This document shows positions 8,608 to 16,272 of a DNA stretch of 64,000 nucleotides, in pieces. The stretch is from assembly GCF_000720725.1 (NCBI RefSeq), contig NZ_JOCQ01000029.1, positions 1 through 64,000 of the forward strand, given 5' to 3'. The DNA comes from Streptomyces rimosus subsp. rimosus. GTDB lineage: Bacteria; Actinomycetota; Actinomycetes; Streptomycetales; Streptomycetaceae. Numbering within the stretch: position 1 is the first letter of the stretch; the number at the start of each line of letters is the position of its first letter. Under the pieces are notes generated by a model, which saw only the letters and a program-made list of their open reading frames with translations, had not been told where the DNA came from and did not search any database. The translations under genes were made by a program, and so were the position numbers.

Positions 8608-9018
8608 TCAGCCCAGCACCGCGAGGGCGTCGATCTCGATGAGCAGGCCCTTGGGGAGGCCGACGTACACGGTGGTACGGGCGGCCGGCGCCTCCTTGAG
8701 GCCCTCGGCCTCGAAGTAGGCGTTGTAGATCTCGTTCATCTCGGCGAAGTGGTCGGTGTCGGTGAGGTAGACGCGCATCATCATCACGTCGTCCCAGGTC
8801 GCGCCGCCCTCTTCGAGGATCGCCTTGACGTTGGCGAAGGTCTGGAGCGTCTGCTCGCGCAGGGTGGGGCCGGCCGGGGTGGGGGCCTGGCCCTCGACGG
8901 CGGGCAGGAAGCCGACCTGGCCGGCGACCTGGAGGATGTTGCCCTTCTTCACGCCGTGCGAGAACTTGGCGGGCGGGGTGGTGTGGGTGGCGGGGGTGAG
9001 GGCGGTCTTCTCGGTCAT
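8608..9018 (-). CDS. ridA: RidA-family enamine/imine deaminase
   Basis: A 136-residue soluble protein of the RidA/YjgF family, which hydrolyses reactive enamines and imines released by PLP enzymes to keto acids and ammonia. Key residues are R114 in ARTTVYVG, which binds the carboxylate, and E128 near the C terminus (LIEIDALAVLG). The length is typical. AAGGAAG precedes ATG 9018, only 12 bases after the iclR stop, so they form an operon. Presence beside a PLP D-amino-acid deaminase fits exactly: the deaminase releases an enamine which RidA clears. Confidence 0.9.
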   Translation of the reverse strand: MTEKTALTPATHTTPPAKFSHGVKKGNILQVAGQVGFLPAVEGQAPTPAGPTLREQTLQTFANVKAILEEGGATWDDVMMMRVYLTDTDHFAEMNEIYNAYFEAEGLKEAPAARTTVYVGLPKGLLIEIDALAVLG

Positions 9019-9030
9019 GGTCAGGCTTCC

Positions 9031-9789
9031 TTACTGGTCCTTCTGCGGGGTGTTGCCGGAGTACTCCCGGCTGATGGCGTCCGCGGTACGGCGTACCGAC
9101 GGAAGCAGGGTGAGGAGTTCCTCGGCCGTGACGACCACGTTCGGCGCGGACACCGACATGGCGGCGACGACCCGGCCGTCCGCGCCGCGGATGGGGGCCC
9201 CGACGCAGTTGATGGACTCCTCGTGGCCGCCGAGGTCGGTGGCCCAGCCCTGTTCGCGCACCTTGGCCAGTTCGGCGAGGAACGCCGTGGCGTTGGGTGT
9301 CGAACGGGACGTGTAGAGGGGGTAGTCGAGCTTCTCGGCGAGCGCCCGGCGCTCGGCCTCGGGCAGGTCGGCGAGCAGCAGCTTGGCGACGGCCGCGACG
9401 GTGATGGCGACGGGCTTGCCGATGCGCGAGTACATCCGTACGGGATAGCGGCTCTCCACCTTGTCGATGTAGAGGACCTCGTTCTCCTCGTACACCGCGA
9501 GGTGCACCGTGTGCCCGCACTTCTCGTTCAGCTCGACCAGGTGCGGGTGGGCGATCTCGCGTACGTCCAGGTTCTCCACGGCCTGCTGGGCGAGCGCGAA
9601 GAGCCGGGCGCCGAGGCGGTAGCGCTGGTCGCCCTGCCGGTAGACCATGCCGTGCTCGTGGAGCGTGCGCAGCAGCCGCAGCGCGGTGGACTTGTGCACG
9701 CCGAGGCGGCCGGCCACCTGTTCCAGGTTGGCCGGGCCCTCCGCCAGCAGCGGCAGGATGCTCAGTGCGCGGTCGACTGTCTGACTCAT
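9031..9789 (-). CDS. IclR-family transcriptional regulator
   Basis: A 252-residue regulator. The N-terminal winged helix-turn-helix is at about 18-60 (LEQVAGRLGVHKSTALRLLRTL) and the C-terminal effector domain (about 75-245) has the family pattern ending in an AMSVSAPN strand. Its start overlaps the kinase stop in ATGA (9786-9789), so translation is coupled. It probably binds the perfect palindrome at 11092-11110 in the divergent promoter and responds to a sugar acid or keto acid of this pathway. Confidence 0.9.
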   Translation of the reverse strand: MSQTVDRALSILPLLAEGPANLEQVAGRLGVHKSTALRLLRTLHEHGMVYRQGDQRYRLGARLFALAQQAVENLDVREIAHPHLVELNEKCGHTVHLAVYEENEVLYIDKVESRYPVRMYSRIGKPVAITVAAVAKLLLADLPEAERRALAEKLDYPLYTSRSTPNATAFLAELAKVREQGWATDLGGHEESINCVGAPIRGADGRVVAAMSVSAPNVVVTAEELLTLLPSVRRTADAISREYSGNTPQKDQ

Positions 9790-10988
9790 CGTGTACGGAC
9801 CTCCACCCGTGGGTTGTGCACCCCGTGGCTGGTGGTGTCACCGTTGCGGTCGGTGGGTGTGTCACCGTCGGTCGTCCAGCCGGGGCCGAGTCGAAGTCTC
9901 CCCCAGGCGGCGGGGTCGAGGCCCGCAAGGTGGTCGGCGAGGTCGCGGGACGGGGGCGTGCCGAGGTCGCCGGGAACGGTGAGGGAGGCGGCGGCCATGA
10001 GGTGGCCGTGCCGGATCCGCTCGTACACGGGCAGGCCGCGGAGGGTGGCGGAGAGGAAACCGGCGGCGAAGGCGTCGCCCGCGCCGACGGGTGCGACGAC
10101 GTCGACGGCGAGGGCGGGGGCGGTGGTGACCGTGTCGCTGCCGTCGGACCGGCGGGCGTACGCGGTGGCTCCGTCGGCCCCCTGTTTGACGACGAGGACG
10201 GCGGGCTCGGGCAGCGCTTCACGCAGGGCTTCGGGCCCGTGCAGGCCCCAGGCGGCCGCGGCCTCGTCCTCGCCGACGAAGACCAGGTCGCAGCGGCGGG
10301 CGAGGTCGAGGACCGTCTCGGGGCCGCGTACGGTGCGGTCGCGCCAGAGGCCGACGCGGTAATTGACGTCGAAGGAGACGAGCGGGCGTCCGGGGGACGG
10401 TGCGGTGAGGGTGCGCAGCACGTCGAGGCAGCTGTCGGACAGGGCGGCGGTGATGCCGGTGAGGTGCAGGACGCGGGTGTCGCGCAGGACGTCGTGGTCG
10501 AGCAGGTCCGGGGACAGGGCGGAGGCGGCGGACCCGGCGCGGTAGTACGCCACCTCGGCCTCGCCGGCGGCCGTCCGCGTACCGGTGGCGCGTTCACCGG
10601 CCGTACGGAAGTAGACGCCGGTGGGGCGGTCCGGATCGCGCTGGACGTGGGAGACGTCCACGCCGCAGGCGGCGACGGCCGCGCGCAGGTGATCGCCGAA
10701 GGCGTCCGCGCCGACCCGGGAGACCCAGCGGGCGCGGTGGCCGGTACGGGCGAGGGCGCAGGCGACGTTGGACTCGGCGCCGCCGATGCCGCGCTCGAAG
10801 AAGGGTACGTCGGCGAGCCGCCCGGGTTCGGTGGGCATGAAGGTGACCATGGATTCGCCGAGGCAGACGACGTCGGTGCCGGGGGCCTCGGGCTCCGTGC
10901 CGTCCGTGGTGTCGGTGCCATCGGTGCGGACGTTCCGGTCGGTGCCATCGGTGCGGACGTTCTGGGACGTGGTCACGATCTCCTGCAC
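9786..10988 (-). CDS. PfkB-family sugar kinase (2-keto-3-deoxygluconate kinase-like)
   Basis: A 400-residue ribokinase-fold enzyme that phosphorylates a sugar or sugar acid with ATP. GGAESNVACALARTG matches the first PfkB signature, and APVGAGDAFAAGF near 299-311 the second, with D305 as catalytic base. Overall it is most like KdgK. An unusual 35-residue N-terminal extension contains two copies of NVRTDGTD from a 27-bp DNA repeat. The start is GTG 10988 or GTG 10976, which shares the AAAGGAG/CAGGAG region; I cannot decide. It is first in the kinase-iclR-ridA operon, divergent from the D-amino-acid deaminase. Why a sugar-acid kinase sits with D-amino-acid genes is open. Confidence 0.85.
   Translation of the reverse strand: MQEIVTTSQNVRTDGTDRNVRTDGTDTTDGTEPEAPGTDVVCLGESMVTFMPTEPGRLADVPFFERGIGGAESNVACALARTGHRARWVSRVGADAFGDHLRAAVAACGVDVSHVQRDPDRPTGVYFRTAGERATGTRTAAGEAEVAYYRAGSAASALSPDLLDHDVLRDTRVLHLTGITAALSDSCLDVLRTLTAPSPGRPLVSFDVNYRVGLWRDRTVRGPETVLDLARRCDLVFVGEDEAAAAWGLHGPEALREALPEPAVLVVKQGADGATAYARRSDGSDTVTTAPALAVDVVAPVGAGDAFAAGFLSATLRGLPVYERIRHGHLMAAASLTVPGDLGTPPSRDLADHLAGLDPAAWGRLRLGPGWTTDGDTPTDRNGDTTSHGVHNPRVEVRTR
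10909..10962. repeat. 27-bp in-frame tandem duplication in kinase N terminus
   Basis: Two nearly identical 27-bp copies (10909-10935, 10936-10962) encode NVRTDGTD twice, with a partial third copy beside them. The period keeps the frame, so it lengthens a disordered N terminus. Confidence 0.8.
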
Positions 10989-11037
10989 TCCTTTGCGTAC
11001 GGGCTCGTTGAGCCGTTCCGCGACGTGTTACGCACCA

Positions 11038-11066
11038 TTGACCCGGCGATGGCTCGGATGTTAGAC
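11038..11066 (+). promoter_or_regulatory. Probable promoter of the D-amino-acid genes
   Basis: TTGACC (11038-11043) and TTAGAC (11061-11066) are 17 bp apart, ahead of the deaminase. They resemble a housekeeping sigma promoter; the palindrome at 11092-11110 lies where a repressor would block early transcription. Confidence 0.55.
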
Positions 11067-11091
11067 AGCAGTAAGCGATATGCGCAATGGG

Positions 11092-11110
11092 TGTTGCACA
11101 CAGTGCAACA
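11092..11110. promoter_or_regulatory. Candidate IclR operator
   Basis: TGTTGCAC-ACA-GTGCAACA is a perfect 8-bp inverted repeat with a 3-bp spacer, 20 bases before the deaminase start. It lies between the two divergent operons, one of which encodes the IclR regulator, so that protein is the likely ligand. Confidence 0.6.
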
Positions 11111-11129
11111 TGAACTGGAGGAGGCCCCC

Positions 11130-12470
11130 ATGGCCGCCGCGCCCCACGCCGACCGCACCGCCACCGGTGCCGCGTCCGGCGCCGACGCAGCCACCGCCGC
11201 ACGACACGCGAAGACCCTCGCGGACGAACGCGTCGACCACCGCTTCAAGGGCCTTCCCCCGGACGCGGACGGCCGTACCGTCGGCGAGCTCGCGGCGGAG
11301 CGGCGGAACCTGTTCACCGGCGGCTTCACCACCCCCGTCCTCGCCCTGTCCGCCGAGTCGCTGGAGCACAACCTCGCGCTGCTGGAGAGCTACGCCGAGC
11401 GGCACGGCCTGGCCTTCGCCCCGCACGGCAAGACCTCGATGGCGCCGCAGCTCTTCGCCGGCCAGCTCGCCCGCGGCGCCTGGGGCATCACCGCCGCCGT
11501 CCCCCACCAGGCCCGCGTCTACCGCGCCTACGGCATCCAGCGGATCTTCCTCGCCAACGAGGTCGTCGACGCCGTCGCGCTGCGCTGGCTCGCCGCCGAA
11601 CTGGACGCCGACCCCGGCTTCCGCTGCGTCTGCTACGTCGACTCGCTGCGCGGCATCGAGCTGATGGACGCCGCCCTGCGCGCGGCGGGCGCCACCCGCC
11701 CGCTGGACGTGGTGATCGAACTGGCCGCGGGCGAGGGCGCGCGGACCGGTGTCCGTACCGACGCCGAGTGCTTCGAACTGGCCGACGCCGTCGCGGGCGT
11801 GGACACCCTGCGCCTGGTCGGCATCGCCGGGTACGAGGGCGAGGTGCCCGACGCGACGCACGAGCGGGTGGCGGTCTGGCTGCGCCGCCTCCTCGCGCTG
11901 ACCGTGGCGTTCGACCGGGCCGGGCGCTTCGCCGACCTGGAGGAGATCGTGCTCAGCGCGGGCGGCAGCGCCTGGTTCGACGCGGTCGCCGAGGTCTTCG
12001 CCGAGGCGCCCGAGCTGTCCCGGCCGCTGCTGAAGCTGCTGCGCTCCGGCGCGTACGTCTCCCACGACGACGGCCACTACCGCCGCCTGACCCCCTTCAA
12101 CCGCGTCCCGGACGAGGGCGCCCTGCGGCCCGCCTTCCGCCTGTGGGCACAGGTCGTCTCCCGGCCGACCCCGGAGCAGGCGTTCCTGAACGCGGGCAAG
12201 CGGGACGCGGCGTACGACCTCGACCTGCCGCAGGCCCAGGTCGTACGGTCCGGCCGGGACGGCAGCGAGCGGGCCGCGGACGGCGTCACCGTCACCGGGC
12301 TCTCCGACCAGCACGCCTGGGTCCGTACGGAGCGGGGCGACGCCCTGGAGGTCGGCGACTGGGTCGGCCTGGGGCTTTCGCACCCGTGCACGTCCTTCGA
12401 CAAGTGGCAGCTGATCCCGGTGGCCGAGGCGGACGGCACGGTTGTCGACTACGTCCGTACGTTCTTCTGA
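11130..12470 (+). CDS. PLP-dependent D-amino acid deaminase (D-serine/D-threonine dehydratase family)
   Basis: A 446-residue cytoplasmic fold-III PLP enzyme. The alanine-racemase-like barrel holds the PLP lysine K101 in HGKTSMAP, and the C-terminal D-serine-dehydratase domain carries H418 and C420 in SHPCTSFDKW, the zinc ligands of this family. It should convert a D-amino acid to 2-keto acid and ammonia by an enamine/imine. GGAGGAGG is ideally placed before ATG 11130. It leads the plus-strand unit with the D-aminoacylase and faces ridA across the regulated promoter. The exact side chain accepted (Ser, Thr or broader) is not visible. Confidence 0.88.
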   Translation: MAAAPHADRTATGAASGADAATAARHAKTLADERVDHRFKGLPPDADGRTVGELAAERRNLFTGGFTTPVLALSAESLEHNLALLESYAERHGLAFAPHGKTSMAPQLFAGQLARGAWGITAAVPHQARVYRAYGIQRIFLANEVVDAVALRWLAAELDADPGFRCVCYVDSLRGIELMDAALRAAGATRPLDVVIELAAGEGARTGVRTDAECFELADAVAGVDTLRLVGIAGYEGEVPDATHERVAVWLRRLLALTVAFDRAGRFADLEEIVLSAGGSAWFDAVAEVFAEAPELSRPLLKLLRSGAYVSHDDGHYRRLTPFNRVPDEGALRPAFRLWAQVVSRPTPEQAFLNAGKRDAAYDLDLPQAQVVRSGRDGSERAADGVTVTGLSDQHAWVRTERGDALEVGDWVGLGLSHPCTSFDKWQLIPVAEADGTVVDYVRTFF

Positions 12471-12484
12471 GGCGCCTCCATCGC

Positions 12485-12620
12485 GGCCCCGTACCACCGG
12501 GGCCCCACGATCCCGGCGCGGAGCACCACCCCCGAGCCCCGCGCCGAGCGCCGGGGGCATCCCCCTGCCCCGGGCGCGCCAGGTCCCCGCTCCGGCGCAC
12601 CCCCCTTCGCCGGAGCGGGG
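12485..12620 (+). terminator. Two hairpins between deaminase and D-aminoacylase
   Basis: The 220-base gap holds a 7-bp hairpin (12485-12491 with 12498-12504) and a perfect 13-bp hairpin, CCCCGCTCCGGCG at 12585-12597 with 12608-12620. They may partly terminate or set the ratio of the two enzymes. Confidence 0.6.
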
Positions 12621-12690
12621 GCCGTACGCCACGGCCGCACGCCGCGGCCCTGGCCCCCGGCCCTTGTTCGACAGGAAAGGCGGTTCGGTC

Positions 12691-14307
12691 ATGGACACCG
12701 TGGTCCGCGACGTACGCGTCATCGACGGCTCCGGCACCCCCTCCTACCGGGCGGACGTCGCCCTCGACGGCGGCCGGATCGCCGAGATCCGCCGGGAGAC
12801 GGACTCCGGGCCGCGCCCCGGAGCCGCACACGTCGTGGACGGCGCGGGCCTGGCCCTCTCCCCCGGCTTCATCGACATGCACGCGCACAGCGACCTGGCG
12901 CTGCTGCGCGACCCGGCGCACGCGGCGAAGGCCGCGCAGGGCGTCACCCTCGAAGTCATCGGGCAGGACGGCCTGTCGTACGCGCCGGTCGACGACCGTA
13001 CGCTCGCCGAGGTCCGCGCCCAGATCACCGGCTGGAACGGGGACGGCTCGGACATCGACTTCAGCTGGCGCACGGTCGGCGAGTACCTGGACCGCCTCGA
13101 CCACGGCTTCGAAGGTCAGGGCATCGCCGTCAACGCGGCGTACCTCGTCCCGCAGGGCACCGTACGGATGCTGGCGCTCGGCTGGGAGGACCGCGCGGCC
13201 ACGCCCGACGAGCTGGCCCGGATGCGGCAGCTGGTCGCGGAGGGCCTGGAGCAGGGCGCCGTCGGGCTGTCCTCCGGCCTGACGTACACCCCCGGCATGT
13301 ACGCGGACGACGCCGAACTCACCGAACTGTGCCGGGTCGTGGCCCGCTACGGCGGCTACTACTGCCCGCACCACCGCTCGTACGGCGCGGGCGCGCTGGA
13401 GGCGTACGAGGAGATGGTCGGCCTGACCCGCCAGGCGGGCTGCGCCCTGCACCTCGCCCACGCCACCATGAACTTCGGCCTGAACAAGGGCCGCGCCCCC
13501 GAACTCCTCGCCCTGCTCGACGAGGCCCTGGCGTCCGGCGCGGACATCACCCTCGACACGTACCCGTACACGCCCGGCTGTACGACGCTGGTCGCCATGC
13601 TGCCGAGCTGGGCGAGCGAGGGCGGCCCCGACGCGATCCTGGCCCGGCTGCGGGACGACGCGACGGCGGAGCGCATCCGGCACGTCATGGAGGTCGAGGG
13701 CGCGGACGGCTGCCACGGCGTGCCGATCGAGTGGGACACCATCGAGATCTCCGGTGTCTCGGACCCCGCGCTGGCGGGCTACGTCGGCCGGACGGTCACC
13801 GCATCGGCGCGGGAGCGCGGCGAGGAGCCGTGGACGACGGCCCGCCGGCTGCTGGTCCAGGACCGGCTCGGCCCGACGATCCTCCAGCACGTCGGCCATG
13901 AGGAGAACGTCCGCGCGATCATGCGCCATCCGGTGCACACCGGCGGCAGCGACGGCATCCTCCAGGGCGCCAAGCCGCACCCGCGGGCGTACGGCACGTT
14001 CCCCAGGTATCTGGGGACGTACGCGCGGGAGCTGGGCGTGCTGTCGCTGGAGGAGTGCGTGGCGCATCTGACCGGGCGCCCGGCGGCGCGGCTGCGGCTG
14101 CCCGACCGCGGCCTGGTCCGCGAGGGTCACCGCGCCGACCTGGTCCTCTTCGACCCGGACACGGTCGCGGCCGGGTCGACTTTCGACGCGCCGCGCGTCC
14201 TGCCGACGGGCATCCCGTACGTACTGATCGACGGGCGGTTCGTCATCGAGGACGGGCGGCGGACGGATGTGCTGGCGGGGCGGGCGGTGCGGAGAACGCG
14301 CCTCTGA
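12691..14307 (+). CDS. N-acyl-D-amino-acid deacylase (D-aminoacylase)
   Basis: A 538-residue amidohydrolase that releases free D-amino acids from N-acyl forms. The metal site begins at H64-A-H66-S-D68; further conserved stretches are PHHRSYG, the His in LAHATMNFG, HVGHEENV and TGGSDGILQGAKPHPRAYG, with the catalytic Asp. The length fits the family. I start at ATG 12691, where the beta-sandwich begins (MDTVVRDVRVIDGSG), after AGGAAAGG. Its product would feed the deaminase upstream. Its last 65 bases overlap the end of the KAP-type gene on the other strand. Confidence 0.9.
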   Translation: MDTVVRDVRVIDGSGTPSYRADVALDGGRIAEIRRETDSGPRPGAAHVVDGAGLALSPGFIDMHAHSDLALLRDPAHAAKAAQGVTLEVIGQDGLSYAPVDDRTLAEVRAQITGWNGDGSDIDFSWRTVGEYLDRLDHGFEGQGIAVNAAYLVPQGTVRMLALGWEDRAATPDELARMRQLVAEGLEQGAVGLSSGLTYTPGMYADDAELTELCRVVARYGGYYCPHHRSYGAGALEAYEEMVGLTRQAGCALHLAHATMNFGLNKGRAPELLALLDEALASGADITLDTYPYTPGCTTLVAMLPSWASEGGPDAILARLRDDATAERIRHVMEVEGADGCHGVPIEWDTIEISGVSDPALAGYVGRTVTASARERGEEPWTTARRLLVQDRLGPTILQHVGHEENVRAIMRHPVHTGGSDGILQGAKPHPRAYGTFPRYLGTYARELGVLSLEECVAHLTGRPAARLRLPDRGLVREGHRADLVLFDPDTVAAGSTFDAPRVLPTGIPYVLIDGRFVIEDGRRTDVLAGRAVRRTRL

Positions 14308-16090
14308 TCAGCCGTATCAGCTCGTCCGCGTCGGCTGCCACGCCCAGCGCCCCCAGGTCACGGGCGGTGTCCTGGCGGGCGGGGGTGACCCGGCCGGCGA
14401 AGAAGACGACGGGGCCGGTGTAGCGCCCGTACCGGCGCAGCGCCTCCACATGCGAGAACCCGGCCCGGTCGTGCGTGCCGCGGGCGATGTCGGAGATGAT
14501 CAGGGACGGCGTCCGGGCGGCGATGGCGGCGTCGGCGGCCCCGGAGTTCACGGCGATCTCCACGGTCGCCCCTTCCCGGCGGAACCAGGCGGCCAGGGAG
14601 GCGTTGTTCTCAGGACGGTCGTCGACCCAGAGGATCGTGCGGCCGGCCAGGGGCGCTTGCGGGTCGATGTCCGGAAAGCCGTCCCCGTGCCGTACGACGA
14701 CACCGGTCCGCGCGTCCGGTATCGCCCCGGCCCCGAGGTCCGGCTCCCGCTGCGGCGCCGCCACCAGCGTCGGCGCGCCCTCGCGCAGCCTGCGCACCAG
14801 TTTGTCGGAGCGTGGCAGGCCGAGCAGGCCGTCGAGCAGCGAGTTGAACGCGGCGTCGGTGGCCATGTCGGGGAAGACGGTGGGCAATTCGCGTTCCAGC
14901 CGCTCCAGCGCCGCCCGCCGGTTCGCCGGGTCGGGCGTCACGTCACGCTGCTCCAGGTAGGTGTTCACCAGCGGCCGCATCTCCTCGGGGACGGCCTCCG
15001 GGGCCCGCAGCAGCGTCCGCACCCGCCGGTACGTACAGAAATCCGCGACCACATCGCCGTCGTCGGCCCCCGGCGGGCTGGTCATCATCCGGTAGAAGTC
15101 GGCGTAGAAGTACTGGATCAGTAACGTGCGCAGCACCGCCTCCGGCGGGTGGTCCGCCCACATCGGGTTCAGGGTGGCCTCCAGGACGAAGCCGTTGACC
15201 AGCCGTTTGATGCGGCGCGGGTTGCGGGCCGAGCGCTCGGCGAGCAGGCCGACCAGGGGCTCGTCCAGCAACTGCTCGATTCCGGCGGTGCGGGCGCACC
15301 ACGCGATGTAGTCCCGTACGTCCTGGCCGTCGGCCACCGGGATGCGGTAACTGGTCTGGAAGATCTTCTCCATGAAGGCGGTGCCGGCCGGCGACAGATC
15401 GCGCAGCAGACCGCTGGGCCCCAGCACGGACCGGTCGCAGCCGATGACGAACGCCAGCCCCGGCACGTCCAGGTAGACCTTGACCGCCTCGCACACCGCC
15501 AGCACCGTCTCCTCGGAGCAGCGGTCCAGGTCGTCGATGAAGACGACGAGCATCCGGCGCGGCGAGTAGGCCGCGTTCTCGGCCCACTCCTGGGCCAGGT
15601 CACGGATCGCGTCGCGCATCTCGTTACGGGCCTGGGAGTCGGCCGACATGCTGCTCCACAGCTCGTCGACCAGCCCGGCGGCGCCGAGCGGGCCGGCCGC
15701 GACGGTCGCCAGCGCCCGCAGGACGCGCAACAGGGCCCGCTGTTCGGAGACCCGGTGCAGGGCCCGGCGCAGCAGCCGCCGGTCGAAGCGCATCAGCACC
15801 GACTTGATCAGCCCTTCCAGGGCGTCCGCGCCGGTCGAGGTCCAGGCGTTGTACCAGACGGTGTGCACCTCGGGCGCCGCCCTCAGCTCCGCGTCCACCA
15901 GGCGCATCAGGCTGCTCTTGCCCATGCCCCACCCGGCGTCGACGGCGAGGGTGAACGGGGTGGCGGACCGGGAGGCGATCAGCAGGTCGGCGAGCTGCCG
16001 GGCGGCGCGGCCCGCGCCCAGCAGGTCGCCCCCGGTGGAGTCCACCGGCTCGTCGTTGAGCAGCGCGAGAGGTCGCTCCGATGACACCAT
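14243..16090 (-). CDS. KAP-family P-loop ATPase fused to a degenerate receiver domain
   Basis: A 615-residue protein. The N-terminal two thirds is a KAP NTPase: Walker A GWGMGKSS with K57, Walker B LVVFIDDLDRC with D185/D186, and the KAP-like NPRRIKRLVNGF motif. Unlike many KAP proteins I see no strong paired membrane helices in the insert, only a short Ala/Gly-rich stretch. Residues about 484-595 form a CheY-like receiver: ILWVDDRPEN supplies the acidic pair (489/490) and LIISD the phospho-acceptor D533. The usual Thr and Lys positions look replaced (FFAGR and an Asp). No kinase is adjacent. GGGGGCGA before ATG 16090 supports the start. KAP ATPases are often signalling or defence proteins; the role here is unknown. 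Confidence 0.85.
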   Translation of the reverse strand: MVSSERPLALLNDEPVDSTGGDLLGAGRAARQLADLLIASRSATPFTLAVDAGWGMGKSSLMRLVDAELRAAPEVHTVWYNAWTSTGADALEGLIKSVLMRFDRRLLRRALHRVSEQRALLRVLRALATVAAGPLGAAGLVDELWSSMSADSQARNEMRDAIRDLAQEWAENAAYSPRRMLVVFIDDLDRCSEETVLAVCEAVKVYLDVPGLAFVIGCDRSVLGPSGLLRDLSPAGTAFMEKIFQTSYRIPVADGQDVRDYIAWCARTAGIEQLLDEPLVGLLAERSARNPRRIKRLVNGFVLEATLNPMWADHPPEAVLRTLLIQYFYADFYRMMTSPPGADDGDVVADFCTYRRVRTLLRAPEAVPEEMRPLVNTYLEQRDVTPDPANRRAALERLERELPTVFPDMATDAAFNSLLDGLLGLPRSDKLVRRLREGAPTLVAAPQREPDLGAGAIPDARTGVVVRHGDGFPDIDPQAPLAGRTILWVDDRPENNASLAAWFRREGATVEIAVNSGAADAAIAARTPSLIISDIARGTHDRAGFSHVEALRRYGRYTGPVVFFAGRVTPARQDTARDLGALGVAADADELIRLIRGAFSAPPAPPAHPSAARPR

Positions 16091-16272
16091 GTCGCCCCCG
16101 TGGTCGGATGCCCCGGAGCGTACCGCGGCGCGCGGGCAGCGGAGTCCGCCCGCATGTATGCCCATACGCCCCGCTCGCCATGACGCCGGGTGAGCAACCC
16201 CACACCACCGGTTGCCCCGGCGTGAACAAGAACACCAGGCAGGGCGTGTTACGCGCCCGTAAGGTGGCTGGC

